Both the position numbers and the translations under genes were made by a program. Shown in pieces: positions 29,072 to 43,878 of a DNA stretch of 64,000 nt. The DNA is taken from NCBI RefSeq assembly GCF_001729765.1, contig NZ_CP017181.1, positions 620,001-684,000 on the forward strand, in the 5' to 3' direction. The notes beneath the pieces were generated by a model that made no database searches, was not told the DNA's origin, and worked only from the letters and a program-made list of their open reading frames with translations. Numbering within the stretch: the first letter of the stretch is position 1; every line of letters begins with the position of its first letter. The stretch comes from Enterobacter kobei. GTDB lineage: Bacteria; Pseudomonadota; Gammaproteobacteria; Enterobacterales; Enterobacteriaceae.

Positions 29072-30022
29072 ATGCAGATCCTGTTGGCTAACCCGCGCGG
29101 CTTCTGCGCCGGTGTAGACCGCGCTATCAGCATTGTTGAAAACGCGCTGGAAATTTACGGCGCGCCGATTTATGTGCGTCACGAAGTGGTGCACAACCGC
29201 TACGTGGTCGACAGCCTGCGCGAGCGTGGTGCTATTTTCATCGAGCAGATTAGCGAAGTGCCGGACGGCGCGATCCTGATCTTCTCCGCGCACGGTGTCT
29301 CTCAGGCCGTCCGTAACGAAGCGAAAAGCCGCGATCTGACGGTCTTTGATGCCACCTGTCCGCTGGTGACGAAAGTGCATATGGAAGTGGCGCGCGCCAG
29401 CCGTCGTGGTGAAGAGTCGATTCTGATTGGCCACGCGGGTCATCCGGAAGTCGAAGGCACGATGGGCCAGTACAGTAACCCGGAAGGGGGCATGTATCTG
29501 GTGGAGTCGCCTGAAGATGTCCTGACGCTGAACGTCAAAAACGAAGCCCGTCTGTCGTTTATGACCCAGACGACGCTCTCCGTTGACGATACCTCTGATG
29601 TGATTGACGCACTGCGCCAGCGCTTCCCGAAGATCGTCGGGCCGCGTAAAGACGATATCTGCTACGCCACCACCAACCGTCAGGAAGCGGTGCGCGCGCT
29701 GGCTGAACAGGCGGATGTGGTGCTGGTGGTCGGCTCGAAAAACTCCTCTAACTCTAACCGTCTGGCCGAACTGGCACAGCGTATGGGTAAAGCGGCATTT
29801 CTGATCGACGACGCGACGGATATTCAGGAAGCGTGGGTGAAAAATGCGGCCTGCGTCGGCGTGACCGCAGGCGCTTCCGCGCCGGATATTCTGGTGCAGA
29901 ACGTCATTGTCCGCCTGCAGGAACTCGGCGGCGGCGAAGCGGTTCCGCTCGAAGGACGCGAAGAGAACATTGTTTTCGAGGTCCCGAAAGAACTGCGTAT
30001 CGATGCGCGCGAAGTGGAATAA
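29072..30022 (+). CDS. ispH: 4-hydroxy-3-methylbut-2-enyl diphosphate reductase
   Basis: 316 residues. The iron-sulfur cysteines are Cys12 (RGFCAGVD), Cys96 (DATCPLVTK) and Cys197 ([11 protein letters not shown]); His41, His74 and His124 line the active site. It carries out the last step of the MEP pathway, giving IPP and DMAPP. The start at 29072 is preceded by GGAGG within the fkpB end. Last gene of the cluster, closed by a strong terminator; the rihC gene found next in E. coli K-12 is absent. Confidence 0.98.
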   Translation: MQILLANPRGFCAGVDRAISIVENALEIYGAPIYVRHEVVHNRYVVDSLRERGAIFIEQISEVPDGAILIFSAHGVSQAVRNEAKSRDLTVFDATCPLVTKVHMEVARASRRGEESILIGHAGHPEVEGTMGQYSNPEGGMYLVESPEDVLTLNVKNEARLSFMTQTTLSVDDTSDVIDALRQRFPKIVGPRKDDICYATTNRQEAVRALAEQADVVLVVGSKNSSNSNRLAELAQRMGKAAFLIDDATDIQEAWVKNAACVGVTAGASAPDILVQNVIVRLQELGGGEAVPLEGREENIVFEVPKELRIDAREVE

Positions 30023-30036
30023 CCCCTTATCTGATG

Positions 30037-30070
30037 AAAGGCCAGCATCTCATGTGCTGGCCTTTTTTTT
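30037..30070 (+). terminator. ispH terminator
   Basis: Stem AAAGGCCAGCA / TGCTGGCCTTT with a 7-base loop, followed by a run of T. Confidence 0.92.
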
Positions 30071-30191
30071 GCCCCGTACTTTATCGTGACGACAAAATCA
30101 TGTCTTTTACTGATATTTAAGTCTGTTTCACGTTAAATTCTAATTATCGGTGTTTTCAGTTGGCAGCCTTTGCGAAGGCTGGTTAATCTGA

Positions 30192-31049
<858 letters not shown>

Positions 31050-31102
31050 GCATTATTACCCATCGTGATGTGGTTATTGCAGTCGTAATATATTGATTGC
31101 AT

Positions 31103-31130
31103 AGGGCAATATTTTATTGCCCTTTTATTT
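31103..31130 (+). terminator. dapB terminator
   Basis: Stem AGGGCAAT / ATTGCCCT with a 5-base loop and the tail TTTATTTTG. Confidence 0.8.
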
Positions 31131-31268
31131 TGCCTCATTTTCTTTAATTTTTGCTCTAAAGCTTAAAAACAAGCGTTTTTATCTCTTGTTTTCGTTACTG
31201 AAATGTAAATTTTGACCATTTGGTCCACTTTTTACTGCCTCGCCGAATAATTTTTCATTAAACCTTGC

Positions 31269-31284
31269 ACGCAAGCGTTTTCTA
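31269..31284 (+). promoter_or_regulatory. PurR operator upstream of carAB
   Basis: ACGCAAGCGTTTTCTA differs at few positions from the PurR consensus ACGCAAACGTTTTCGT. E. coli carAB is known to be repressed by PurR from a site upstream of promoter P1. A weaker relative, CAAGCGTTTTTATC, lies at 31170-31183. Confidence 0.7.
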
Positions 31285-31452
31285 CAGTGATTTACCTGAT
31301 CTTTTTGTCGCTTAAGTGGCTTTACTCTCGCCAGGCTTGCAAAAGGATAAACAAAATATCCGTTTTAAGTTGACTTTTAGCCTCCCAGTCTCCAGAATGC
31401 CGCCGTTTGCCAAAAATCCGCTGGCAACACATTTGCATTGATTCATGACATG

Positions 31453-31495
31453 GTTATGAATTAATATGCAAATAAAGTGAGTGAATATTCTCTGG
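31453..31495 (+). promoter_or_regulatory. ArgR operator region overlapping the carAB P2 promoter
   Basis: Two ARG-box-like stretches stand side by side: TGAATTAATATGCA (31457-31470) and GTGAATATTCTC (31481-31492). The arrangement just before the carA start matches the E. coli P2/ArgR operator. Box boundaries are approximate. Confidence 0.6.
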
Positions 31496-31503
31496 AGGGT
31501 GTT

Positions 31504-32652
31504 TTGATTAAGTCAGCGCTATTGGTTCTGGAAGACGGAACCCAGTTTATCGGTCGGGCCATAGGGGCAACGGGTTCGGCGGTTGGGGAAGTCGTTTTCA
31601 ATACTTCAATGACCGGTTATCAAGAAATCCTCACTGATCCTTCCTATTCTCGCCAAATCGTTACTCTTACTTATCCTCATATCGGCAATGTCGGCACCAA
31701 TGCGGCTGACGAAGAATCTTCTCAGGTACATGCGCAAGGCCTGGTCATCCGCGACCTGCCGCTGATTGCCAGCAACTTCCGCAGCACTGAAGATCTCTCG
31801 TCTTACCTGAAGCGCCATAACATCGTGGCGATTGCTGATATCGATACCCGTAAGTTAACGCGTCTGCTGCGCGAGAAGGGTGCACAGAACGGCTGCATCA
31901 TCGCGGGTGATAACCTCGATGCCACGCTGGCGCTGGAAAAAGCGAAAGCCTTCCCGGGTCTGAACGGCATGGACCTGGCGAAAGAAGTGACTACCGCTGA
32001 AGCCTATAGCTGGACGCAGGGTAGCTGGACGCTGGAAGGCGACCTGCCGGAAGCGAAAAAAGAGAGCGAGCTGCCGTTCCACGTGGTGGCCTATGATTTC
32101 GGCGCCAAGCGCAACATCCTTCGCATGCTGGTTGACCGCGGCTGCCGTCTGACGGTGGTTCCGGCGAAAACCTCTGCCGAAGACGTACTGAAGATGAACC
32201 CGGATGGCATCTTCCTTTCTAACGGTCCTGGCGACCCGGCACCGTGCGACTACGCTATCGACGCCATCAAGTCCTTCCTGGAAACCGACATCCCGGTATT
32301 CGGCATCTGCCTCGGCCATCAGCTGCTGGCGCTGGCGAGCGGTGCGAACACCATCAAGATGAAGTTCGGCCACCACGGTGGTAACCACCCGGTGAAAGAT
32401 ATTGATAACAACACGGTGATGATCACCGCGCAGAACCACGGTTTTGCCGTCGATGAAGCGTCAATGCCGGCTAACCTGCGCGTGACGCATAAATCACTGT
32501 TCGATGGCACCCTGCAGGGGATTCATCGTACCGATAAGCCAGCGTTCAGCTTCCAGGGCCACCCGGAAGCCAGCCCGGGCCCGCACGACGCCGCGCCGCT
32601 GTTCGATCACTTCATCGAACTTATCGAGCAATACCGTAAGACCGCTAAATAA
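31504..32652 (+). CDS. carA: Carbamoyl-phosphate synthase, small (glutaminase) subunit, TTG start
   Basis: 382 residues from TTG at 31504, giving [16 protein letters not shown]. coli carA is also known to start with UUG, and GGAGG lies just upstream. An open frame extends nine codons further but runs through the ArgR operator. Class I glutaminase: the nucleophile is Cys269 in [16 protein letters not shown], with His and Glu in GHPEASPGP. It supplies ammonia to CarB for carbamoyl phosphate, used for arginine and pyrimidines. carB starts 18 bases downstream. Confidence 0.97.
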   Translation: MIKSALLVLEDGTQFIGRAIGATGSAVGEVVFNTSMTGYQEILTDPSYSRQIVTLTYPHIGNVGTNAADEESSQVHAQGLVIRDLPLIASNFRSTEDLSSYLKRHNIVAIADIDTRKLTRLLREKGAQNGCIIAGDNLDATLALEKAKAFPGLNGMDLAKEVTTAEAYSWTQGSWTLEGDLPEAKKESELPFHVVAYDFGAKRNILRMLVDRGCRLTVVPAKTSAEDVLKMNPDGIFLSNGPGDPAPCDYAIDAIKSFLETDIPVFGICLGHQLLALASGANTIKMKFGHHGGNHPVKDIDNNTVMITAQNHGFAVDEASMPANLRVTHKSLFDGTLQGIHRTDKPAFSFQGHPEASPGPHDAAPLFDHFIELIEQYRKTAK

Positions 32653-32670
32653 TCAGGAGCCGAGAAGACC

Positions 32671-35895
<3,225 letters not shown>

Positions 35896-35900
35896 GACAA

Positions 35901-35936
35901 AATGCCCGGTGCCATTCGGTTGCCGGGCATTCTTCC
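35901..35936 (+). terminator. carAB terminator
   Basis: Stem AATGCCCGG / CCGGGCATT around a 13-base interior with weaker pairing, followed by CTTCCCCTCTT. The T-run is poor, so the efficiency is uncertain. Confidence 0.6.
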
Positions 35937-36034
35937 CCTCTTCAGAACCTTCTGGTTTTCCATCCGCTTTCAGTCAGTTAGCCTAAAATGGTTAGGTCGA
36001 TAACGAAATTCATCTGAGAGCAGGGGAAAACACC

Positions 36035-36268
36035 ATGCAAAATAAATTACTGATCGCTTCCGTTCTGGCTGCCACTGCACTGTTTACCGTAGCAGGCTGT
36101 TCATCTAACCAGGCAGTCAAAACCACCGATGGCAAAACCATCGTGACTGACGGGAAACCGCAGGTAGATGATGACACCGGACTGGTGTCGTACAAAAACG
36201 CCGAAACCGGTCAAACGGAGCAGATTAACCGTGACCAGGTGAAATCCATGGGCGAGCTGGATAACTAA
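36035..36268 (+). CDS. Small YgdI/YgdR-family (DUF903) lipoprotein
   Basis: 77 residues. A signal peptide ends in the lipobox TVAGC, with lipid-carrying Cys22; the next residue is Ser, so an outer-membrane location is likely. The mature part has the DUF903 pattern TDGKTIVTDGKPQVDDDTG, then SYKNAETGQTEQINRDQV and an ELDN end. Function is unknown for the family. It is not one of the genes found at this place in E. coli K-12. A short intergenic region separates it from carB, and a bidirectional terminator from the autotransporter. Confidence 0.88.
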   Translation: MQNKLLIASVLAATALFTVAGCSSNQAVKTTDGKTIVTDGKPQVDDDTGLVSYKNAETGQTEQINRDQVKSMGELDN

Positions 36269-36269
36269 A

Positions 36270-36300
36270 AAAAAGCCGTGGCAAATGCCACGGCTTTTCG
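36270..36300. terminator. Bidirectional terminator, lipoprotein / autotransporter
   Basis: AAAAGCCGTGG pairs with CCACGGCTTTT across a short CAAATG loop. It lies between convergent genes. Confidence 0.88.
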
Positions 36301-36314
36301 CTTTTGCTGGACGA

Positions 36315-39251
36315 TTACCAGCGGTGGTTCAGCAGGATATGGCCGCCATAGGCAGCATAGCTGTTCTCACCCCATTCGCCGCTGGCACGCAGCGAAAGCG
36401 TCGTGGTTTCGTTCAGGTTGCCGGTGACGCCCAGTTCTAACTGACCACGATCTTCCGGCGTATCGTTGCTCACGGTTTCATCATTAAACGCCAGATCGTT
36501 TTGGCCTGCCCCTTTCAGCCAGTTCACCGCAACGTACGGCTGCCAGGCTTTCACGTCCTTCTGCTCGAAGTAGCTGGACTTAACGCCCAGACGACCAAAG
36601 ATGCTGTCGTTGTCCAGAGTCGTTACGCGCACGCCGTCGCGATCGGTATGATTTTCCTGATCGAGATAGCTGTAGATCACCTGCGCCTGCGGCTCGATCT
36701 TCCAGGTACGCGCGTTTTCTGACGGGATAACCCACGCGTGGCCGACTTCGACAGACGCAGCGAAGCCTTCGCTGTCGTAGTCTTCATCATTGCGGTTGCT
36801 GGTCACTTTATTGTTGTACCAGCTATAAGCGGCCCAGGTATCAATGTAGCTGCCCAGGCGTAATGTCTGATCTTCCTGCCAGGTGGCATACACCCCAACA
36901 TTGAAACCATCCACCTTGCCTTGAGCATCACGCACGTTGTGCTTCGCATCCGAATGCGTCTTCGCCTGGCCAGCACCGAACATGCCACCGGCACGCAGGA
37001 TCCCATTGTCCATTGGCTTGCTCATGAAATCGCTGCCGACTTGCAGAACGGTCGTGGTGGTGTCGTAGCTGACTTTATCGCCACCCGCGTCGTTCTCGTG
37101 ATAACGACCCTTAACGTACATCCAGGTGTTCAGATCGTCTTCATTGCGGAAGGTGATTTGATCGCGGTCGTCACGCTTGTGCAGGAACATGCTTTGGGCA
37201 GCAAGGTAGTTGCCTAAGTAAGCGCCAACTTCAGGGGCCATAACTTCAGGGGCTGAGTAGCCACCGTTATCGCTATTACCGCCGTTATCCGTGTTGCCAC
37301 CGTTATCGCTATTACCGCCGTTATCCGTGTTGCCATCGGTATCGGTATTGCCACCGTTGTCGGTATTGCCACCGTTGTCGGTATTGTCGCCGTTATCGGT
37401 ATTACCACCGTTATCGGTATTGTCACCGTCGGTGTTTCCGCCGTCATCATTATCGTCTGCCGGCTCATCTGATGGCGTCGCCTTCGATTCCAGATACCAG
37501 TTGCCGTCGCCGTGCTGATACAGATTGTATTCATACGCCCCGGCAACAACCGGTGCTGCCAGCGTCAGTTGGGCTTCAGAACTGCCACCGACGCTCACAA
37601 TTTCCATACCATTTACCGTTTGAGCGCCCAGACCGCCTATATTCTTAACGCTGACATCAGACTGACCGAAGCTGCTGCCCGTAATGGTGAGGTGGTCGGT
37701 TGGTGCGTTATCTTCGCCGAGGCTGCTGTTCATTACGATCTGGCTACCAGAAGAACCCGTGTAGTCGCCGTTTATTATGAAATTGTTGCCAACACTGTTA
37801 TTGGCCGCGCCGAGTAACAGCGTGCCACCGTTGGTAACGTTGCCGTTAACCGTATCGATACCTGAAACGCTCAGGGTCGTGTTACCCTGAACCGCATTCC
37901 ATGCCGCCAGCGTACCGCCGGTCAGGATATCAATGTTGTTATTCACTTCACCTGCCGTGGCAAACGCTGCACCATTTTCAACGGTGACGGTGGCGTTACT
38001 GCCTTTCACGCCGAGCGTTGCACCACTGGCGATCAGCGTCGTACCGTTATGCAGAACGGTATTTCCCGTGTAGCTATTATTGCCGGAGAGCGTCAGGGTG
38101 TTTGAATCTGCTTTTTCGACATTACCGCTACCGGTAATGCCGGTGGCGAATGTGGAAGAACTGCCCTGATTAAAAATAACGGTGCCGTTGTTGGTCAGGC
38201 CACCGCTCAGCGTGGCGGTTTTCGTGCCATCACCAAGCTGGAGAGAGGCATCTTTTGCAACGAGGGTATTACCGGCATTCGCGACGGCACCTGACAGGAC
38301 TAAATCACCGCTGTTGACCTGTAAAGAGTCATCTGCGCCGATAATGTCTATATTGCCTGACAGCGTCCACTTTTCACCATCCATTTTTACTGACGCAAAG
38401 CCATCCCCTTCCTTCAGTCCGATGAAATTGCTGTCTTCTGTGCCCGTACCAACCAGTGAAAGCGTGTTGCCTTTTGACGCGGTGGAGATGACATCTCCTT
38501 TGAGTGACGATCCTGTGTTCAGTACCAGCGTATTATTTTTCGTGCTGGCAAACATAATAGCTGTCGTATCGCCACTAATCGCGCCACTGTTTGTGATGTC
38601 CGCTTTCGACGTGTCCGTGACGTTGATACCGTACTGCGTTCCCTCTAAGGTGCCGGTATTAATAATTTTGGTATTACCATCGCTCAGGCTGATACCATCG
38701 CCGTTTGTACCCGTTATTTTTCCGCTATTATTTATTCCCACACCAATCTGAGAACTCAGGCCTGTGTTTCCTCTGATTATGCCTGTGTCAGTGTTAGCGA
38801 TATTGACGGCTGAAGAGCTTTCACTGACGAACACGCCATTCTCTGTGCCTGTGATGTTTCCATCATTGTTTAGATCGCCAAGCATTGACTGAACATTTAC
38901 GGCATTGGCTGTTGTAGAGGAAATGGTTGCACCGCTTTCATTATGAATAATGACTCGCTGAGCCCCGGTATTAATATCTAATCCATTCCCTTTTCCGGAA
39001 ATATTACCTTTGTTGGTCGTGGATGTGACATTGATGCCTGTGACCGATACGGCACTCTCGCTTCCTGCGGAGGAAATGGTGACATCTTTATTTATCACGT
39101 ATTCTGCATCAGCGGAAAAATCCTGGGGTACTGAGGTTGACTGGCTAATAGTTCCAGCGAAGGCCACTACCGGTGTGAATATAAGTAAAGCAGGAAATAT
39201 ATTTCCCAGAGTTTTTGTGGTCTTGTTTAATTTGAATATTTTGTTGCGCAT
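36315..39251 (-). CDS. Autotransporter adhesin-like protein with PATR repeat and D/N/G-rich tandem repeats
   Basis: 978 residues, type Va secretion layout. The signal peptide is 1-32 (…FTPVVAFA). The passenger (about 33-600) is rich in short repeats of the NxGxIxG type (NSGAISGDTTAIMF, NNGNITGTENGVFV), as in beta-helices. A passenger-associated repeat lies near 385-410 (GSGNVEKADSNTLTLSG, NNSYTGNTVLHNGTTLIASG). A low-complexity linker (about 604-664) is built of GGNTDN-like hexapeptides. The C-terminal beta-barrel (about 690-978) ends in HILLNHRW. Adhesion or aggregation is a reasonable inference from the family, but no specific receptor can be named. No passenger protease motif is apparent. 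The region upstream is AT-rich, suggesting an acquired, possibly H-NS-silenced gene. Confidence 0.88.
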   Translation of the reverse strand: MRNKIFKLNKTTKTLGNIFPALLIFTPVVAFAGTISQSTSVPQDFSADAEYVINKDVTISSAGSESAVSVTGINVTSTTNKGNISGKGNGLDINTGAQRVIIHNESGATISSTTANAVNVQSMLGDLNNDGNITGTENGVFVSESSSAVNIANTDTGIIRGNTGLSSQIGVGINNSGKITGTNGDGISLSDGNTKIINTGTLEGTQYGINVTDTSKADITNSGAISGDTTAIMFASTKNNTLVLNTGSSLKGDVISTASKGNTLSLVGTGTEDSNFIGLKEGDGFASVKMDGEKWTLSGNIDIIGADDSLQVNSGDLVLSGAVANAGNTLVAKDASLQLGDGTKTATLSGGLTNNGTVIFNQGSSSTFATGITGSGNVEKADSNTLTLSGNNSYTGNTVLHNGTTLIASGATLGVKGSNATVTVENGAAFATAGEVNNNIDILTGGTLAAWNAVQGNTTLSVSGIDTVNGNVTNGGTLLLGAANNSVGNNFIINGDYTGSSGSQIVMNSSLGEDNAPTDHLTITGSSFGQSDVSVKNIGGLGAQTVNGMEIVSVGGSSEAQLTLAAPVVAGAYEYNLYQHGDGNWYLESKATPSDEPADDNDDGGNTDGDNTDNGGNTDNGDNTDNGGNTDNGGNTDTDGNTDNGGNSDNGGNTDNGGNSDNGGYSAPEVMAPEVGAYLGNYLAAQSMFLHKRDDRDQITFRNEDDLNTWMYVKGRYHENDAGGDKVSYDTTTTVLQVGSDFMSKPMDNGILRAGGMFGAGQAKTHSDAKHNVRDAQGKVDGFNVGVYATWQEDQTLRLGSYIDTWAAYSWYNNKVTSNRNDEDYDSEGFAASVEVGHAWVIPSENARTWKIEPQAQVIYSYLDQENHTDRDGVRVTTLDNDSIFGRLGVKSSYFEQKDVKAWQPYVAVNWLKGAGQNDLAFNDETVSNDTPEDRGQLELGVTGNLNETTTLSLRASGEWGENSYAAYGGHILLNHRW
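37267..37428. repeat. 18-bp tandem repeat in the autotransporter gene
   Basis: Nine consecutive 18-base units, for example TTATCGCTATTACCGCCG and TTATCCGTGTTGCCACCG on the plus strand. They encode D/N/G-rich hexapeptides such as GGNTDN. The first 36 bases (37267-37302) are repeated at 37303-37338 with a single difference, which points to a recent duplication. The unit is a multiple of three, so copy number can change without shifting the frame. Confidence 0.92.
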
Positions 39252-39627
39252 TTACACGTCCATTTGAAAAGAAGTGGCGCTAATTAATGACTTAAAATAG
39301 CGCTTCTGGGCTACTTAAAAGAATGATTCAACGATAAAAAGCGTAAAATTATTAATTTTTCAATGTGTTATGTATAGATCATTTTGCTAAAGAATAATTT
39401 TATATTTTCTTAATTGATCACTTGCTAATATGCTTTAGCGCTTAATTATTCATTTCAAATATCATCTGATAACAGTTATTTTTGTTGGTTTGAGGTCTGC
39501 TATACCCGCCAGGAAGGAGGGTTGCCAATAGTTGCGTTTTACCTTTACGCGGCCTGTTGACCCTTTCACCGGGCGGGTTAACTGTCTACACTCACTGCTA
39601 CAAGAAGAGAAGAAGACAGGTCATTTG
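39252..39627. other. AT-rich divergent region between the autotransporter and kefF
   Basis: 376 bases. The part at about 39280-39480 is visibly AT-rich (for example AATAATTTTATATTTTCTTA), unlike the flanking genes. It should hold the autotransporter promoter on the minus strand and the kefFC promoter on the plus strand. No start-proximal gene is supported; the open frame before kefF has no family similarity. Confidence 0.5.
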
Positions 39628-40158
39628 ATGATACTCATAATTTACGCGCACCCTTATCCGCAGCACTCGCATGCGAATAAGCGGATGCTTGAGCAGGTAA
39701 GGACGCTTGATAACGTAGAGATACGTTCCCTCTATCAACTTTATCCCGATTTTAATATCGATATCGCTGCTGAACAGGATGCGCTCTCCCGTGCCGATCT
39801 GATTATCTGGCAGCATCCAATGCAGTGGTACAGCACGCCTCCGCTCCTGAAACTCTGGATTGATAAAGTCTTCTCCCACGGTTGGGCGTATGGCCACAAT
39901 GGCAATGCGCTAAAAGGGAAAAGCCTGATGTGGGCGGTGACCACTGGCGGAGGAGAAAGCCACTTTGATATTGGTTCTTTCCCGGGGTTTGACGTGCTGG
40001 CCCAGCCGCTACAGGCCACTGCACTCTATTGTGGTTTGAACTGGATCCCACCTTTTGCGATGCACTGCACGTTTGTCTGCGACGATGAAACGCTGCAGGC
40101 GCAGGCTCGCCATTACAAACAACGCTTACTTGAGTGGCAGGAGACGCACCATGGATAG
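39628..40158 (+). CDS. kefF: KefF, quinone oxidoreductase and ancillary subunit of KefC
   Basis: 176 residues of the flavodoxin-like NAD(P)H:quinone oxidoreductase family. The start at 39628 ([20 protein letters not shown]) matches KefF; an open frame extends upstream into non-homologous sequence. The motifs [20 protein letters not shown] and [12 protein letters not shown] are diagnostic. It binds FMN, reduces quinones, and is needed for full KefC activity. The end overlaps the kefC start by eight bases. Confidence 0.95.
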   Translation: MILIIYAHPYPQHSHANKRMLEQVRTLDNVEIRSLYQLYPDFNIDIAAEQDALSRADLIIWQHPMQWYSTPPLLKLWIDKVFSHGWAYGHNGNALKGKSLMWAVTTGGGESHFDIGSFPGFDVLAQPLQATALYCGLNWIPPFAMHCTFVCDDETLQAQARHYKQRLLEWQETHHG

Positions 40159-42016
40159 CCATACGCTGATACAGGCGCTGATTTATCTCGGCGCGGCGGC
40201 GCTGATTGTGCCCGTGGCGGTACGCCTGGGGTTGGGCTCGGTTCTCGGCTACCTGATTGCGGGCTGCGTCATTGGGCCGTGGGGTTTTCGTCTGGTTACG
40301 GATGCAGAGGCGATTCTCCATTTCGCTGAAATCGGTGTTGTGCTGATGCTGTTTGTGATTGGTCTGGAGCTCGATCCGCAGCGCCTGTGGAAACTTCGCG
40401 CCTCGGTATTTGGCGGCGGGGCATTGCAGATGGTGGCCTGCGGCTTGCTGCTGGGCGGGTTCTGCATCCTGCTGGGAATGGACTGGAAAGTGGCTGAGCT
40501 CATCGGCATGACGCTGGCGCTCTCCTCGACGGCCATTGCCATGCAGGCGATGAACGAGCGAAACCTGACGGTCTCCCAGATGGGGCGCAGTGCATTCTCG
40601 GTGCTGCTGTTCCAGGATATAGCGGCGATTCCGCTGGTGGCGATGATCCCGTTGCTGGCGGCAAGCGGCTCCTCCACCACGCTGGGCGCGTTCGCGCTGT
40701 CGGCACTGAAGGTTGTAGGGGCGCTGGCACTGGTGGTCCTGCTGGGCCGCTACGTGACCCGTCCGCTGCTGCGTTTCGTCGCCCGCTCGGGTCTGCGCGA
40801 AGTATTCAGCGCCGTGGCACTGTTCCTGGTCTTTGGTTTTGGTTTGCTGCTGGAAGAAGCCGGGCTGTCGATGGCGATGGGGGCATTCCTTGCGGGCGTT
40901 CTGCTGGCAAGCTCTGAATACCGGCACGCGCTGGAAAGCGATATTGAGCCGTTCAAAGGGTTGCTGCTGGGACTGTTTTTCATCGGCGTGGGGATGTCCG
41001 TCGACTTTGGCACGCTGGTCACACACCCGCTGCGGATTATCATCCTGCTGGTCGGTTTCCTGGTCATTAAAATGGCAATGCTGTGGCTGATTGCGCAGCC
41101 ATTAAATGTGCCGGGTAAACAGCGCAGCTGGTTTGCCGTACTGCTGGGGCAGGGGAGTGAATTTGCGTTCGTGGTCTTTGGCGCCGCGCAGATGGCAAAC
41201 GTGCTGGATCCTGAGTGGGCAAAAGCGCTGACGCTGGCGGTCGCACTCTCGATGGCGGCAACGCCTGTTCTGCTGGTGGTGCTGACTCGCCTCGAAAAAT
41301 CGGGTAGCGATCAGGAGCGCGAAGCCGATGAAATCGACGAGGAGCAGCCACGCGTGATCATCGCTGGTTTTGGTCGCTACGGACAGATCGTAGGGCGTTT
41401 GCTGCTGTCGAGTGGGGTGAAAATGGTCATCCTCGACCACGATCCCGACCATGTCGATACGCTGCGTAAATTTGATATGAAAGTGTTTTACGGTGATGCC
41501 ACCCGTGTCGATCTGCTGGAATCCGCGGGGGCCGCAAAAGCGGAGGTGTTGATTAACGCCATTGACGATCCGGAGACCAGCATACAGATGGTGGAGCTGG
41601 TAAAAGAACATTTCCCGGCGCTGACGATCATTTCCCGCGCGCGCGATGTGGATCATTATATCCGACTACGTCAGGCAGGCGTTGAGGCACCCGAGCGTGA
41701 AACATTCGAAGGTGCGCTGAAATCCGGGCGTATGGCGCTCGAGAATCTGGGGCTCGGGGCGTATGAAGCGCGCGAACGTGCGGATCTGTTCCGCCGCTTT
41801 AACACCGGGATGGTGGAAGAGATGGCGGCTATGGCAGGCAGCACGGCCACGGAGCGGGCGGCGGTGTTTAAACGCACCAGTGCGATGCTGACGGAAATCA
41901 TCAATGAGGACCGTAATCATCTGTCGCTGATCCAGCGTCATGGCTGGCAGGGCACGGAAGAGGGCAAGCATACCGGCGATCCGGCTGACGAGCCCGAGAG
42001 TAAACCTTCAGTGTGA
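40151..42016 (+). CDS. kefC: Glutathione-regulated K+/H+ antiporter KefC
   Basis: 621 residues starting at [20 protein letters not shown] (40151), inside the kefF end. The CPA2 membrane domain has about 12 segments (1 to about 380). The regulatory loop [12 protein letters not shown] is followed by the cytosolic RCK/KTN domain, whose Rossmann motif is [18 protein letters not shown] (about 402-419), and a C-terminal tail. It opens on binding glutathione adducts of electrophiles and acidifies the cytoplasm for protection. Confidence 0.97.
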   Translation: MDSHTLIQALIYLGAAALIVPVAVRLGLGSVLGYLIAGCVIGPWGFRLVTDAEAILHFAEIGVVLMLFVIGLELDPQRLWKLRASVFGGGALQMVACGLLLGGFCILLGMDWKVAELIGMTLALSSTAIAMQAMNERNLTVSQMGRSAFSVLLFQDIAAIPLVAMIPLLAASGSSTTLGAFALSALKVVGALALVVLLGRYVTRPLLRFVARSGLREVFSAVALFLVFGFGLLLEEAGLSMAMGAFLAGVLLASSEYRHALESDIEPFKGLLLGLFFIGVGMSVDFGTLVTHPLRIIILLVGFLVIKMAMLWLIAQPLNVPGKQRSWFAVLLGQGSEFAFVVFGAAQMANVLDPEWAKALTLAVALSMAATPVLLVVLTRLEKSGSDQEREADEIDEEQPRVIIAGFGRYGQIVGRLLLSSGVKMVILDHDPDHVDTLRKFDMKVFYGDATRVDLLESAGAAKAEVLINAIDDPETSIQMVELVKEHFPALTIISRARDVDHYIRLRQAGVEAPERETFEGALKSGRMALENLGLGAYEARERADLFRRFNTGMVEEMAAMAGSTATERAAVFKRTSAMLTEIINEDRNHLSLIQRHGWQGTEEGKHTGDPADEPESKPSV

Positions 42017-42069
42017 AGTGGCGTTGCCAGCAATATTAAAAAATTTCTGTATCTTTACTCTGCCGCCAG

Positions 42070-42610
<541 letters not shown>

Positions 42611-42644
42611 GTTTTTCCCCCTCACCCTGGTTGAGGGGGATTCA

Positions 42645-43493
42645 TCAGGAGGCGACGGCCTCACTCTCCCCTGAGTCCTGCTGTCGGTTGGATGGCTGCA
42701 CGAAGTAAGCTTTATCTTCCCAGCGTAAGCAGGTTAACTCGCCTCCCCAGCAGCAGCCGGTATCCAGACCGTAGATACCCTCTGGCATGCCTTTGCCCTC
42801 CAGTGCCGCCCAGTGACCAAACGCTATGCTGTATTCGGTTGTTACCGGCCCCGGAATGGCAAACCACGGTTTGAGGGGGGCAGGCGCGCTTTCCGGCGTT
42901 TCCTTGGAATACATGTCCAGCTGCCCGTTCGGGAAGCAGAATCGCATGCGGGTGAACGCATTGGTGATAAAGCGCAGGCGGGCCAGACCGCTGAGCTCTT
43001 CGCTCCAGTGGTTCGGCATATCGCCGTACATGGCATCCAGGAAGAAGGGATACGAGTCGCTCGCCAGTACCGCTTCTACGTCACGCGCACAGGTTTTTGC
43101 CGTCTCAAGATCCCATTGCGGGGTGATCCCGGCATGGGCCATGACCAGTTTTTTATCCTCGTCGACCTGCAACAAGGGCTGACGGCGCAGCCAGTTAATC
43201 AGATCGTCCGCGTCTGGCGCTTCCAGCAGCGGAGTGAGGCGATCTTTAGGCTTGTTGCGGCTGATCCCGGCAAACACGGCCAGCAGATGGAGATCGTGAT
43301 TACCCAGCACCATGCGCACGCTGTCGCCCAGCGATTTGACGAAACGTAAAACCTCAAGCGAGCCCGGGCCGCGCGCGACTAAATCGCCCGTCAGCCAGAG
43401 GGTGTCCTGTCCTGGCGTAAAGTCGACCTGTTTTAACAATGCGATCAGTTCATCGTAGCAACCGTGAACGTCGCCAATCAGATATGTAGACAT
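42645..43493 (-). CDS. apaH: Symmetrical bis(5'-nucleosyl)-tetraphosphatase ApaH
   Basis: 282 residues of the calcineurin-like metallophosphatase fold. Metal motifs: [10 protein letters not shown] near residue 7, [11 protein letters not shown], and [11 protein letters not shown]. It hydrolyses Ap4A to two ADP and also decaps Np4-capped RNA. Last gene of the lptD-surA-pdxA-rsmA-apaG-apaH operon, four bases after apaG. Confidence 0.97.
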   Translation of the reverse strand: MSTYLIGDVHGCYDELIALLKQVDFTPGQDTLWLTGDLVARGPGSLEVLRFVKSLGDSVRMVLGNHDLHLLAVFAGISRNKPKDRLTPLLEAPDADDLINWLRRQPLLQVDEDKKLVMAHAGITPQWDLETAKTCARDVEAVLASDSYPFFLDAMYGDMPNHWSEELSGLARLRFITNAFTRMRFCFPNGQLDMYSKETPESAPAPLKPWFAIPGPVTTEYSIAFGHWAALEGKGMPEGIYGLDTGCCWGGELTCLRWEDKAYFVQPSNRQQDSGESEAVAS

Positions 43494-43497
43494 TAGA

Positions 43498-43875
43498 TTA
43501 ATGAATGAGTGTGGTTACGGCGAGACGGAACACAGGAATAGCAACGCGGAACACATTGCCATCGACGTCGACCATTTCGTAATGGCCTTGCATGGTACCC
43601 AGCGGCGTTTCAATCACCGCACCGCTGGTGTACTGGTACTCTTCGCCAGGGGCGATGTGGGGCTGTTCGCCCACGACACCTTCACCCTGAACTTCAATTT
43701 CGCGGCCATTGCCGTTGGTGATAAGCCAGTAGCGCCCGCGCAGCTGCACGGGCATCCGCCCCAGATTGCGAATGGTCACGGTGTAAGCAAAGACAAAACG
43801 CTCTTCATCGGGTGAGGATTGCGATTCAACATAGACGCTTTGTACATGGACACATACGCGGGGCGAATCAATCAT
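43498..43875 (-). CDS. apaG: ApaG domain protein
   Basis: 125 residues, the single-domain ApaG fold (fibronectin-III like). The signature is [20 protein letters not shown], then [20 protein letters not shown]. In E. coli its molecular role is unclear. It sits three bases after rsmA and four before apaH. Confidence 0.96.
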   Translation of the reverse strand: MIDSPRVCVHVQSVYVESQSSPDEERFVFAYTVTIRNLGRMPVQLRGRYWLITNGNGREIEVQGEGVVGEQPHIAPGEEYQYTSGAVIETPLGTMQGHYEMVDVDGNVFRVAIPVFRLAVTTLIH

Positions 43876-43878
43876 GGC

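Noticed and set aside
31477..31503. An upstream start for carA.
   Set aside because: It would put the coding sequence over the ArgR operator and promoter; the TTG at 31504 is the known start in E. coli.
37260..37440. The tandem repeat as a CRISPR array.
   Set aside because: Units are contiguous, 18 bases long, without unique spacers, and are in frame inside a coding gene.
37291..37518. A repetitive Leu/Pro/Ser frame antisense to the autotransporter linker.
   Set aside because: It is only the reverse reading of the 18-bp tandem repeat.
39532..39627. A longer KefF starting at 39532.
   Set aside because: The extra residues match no KefF; the start [11 protein letters not shown] at 39628 does.
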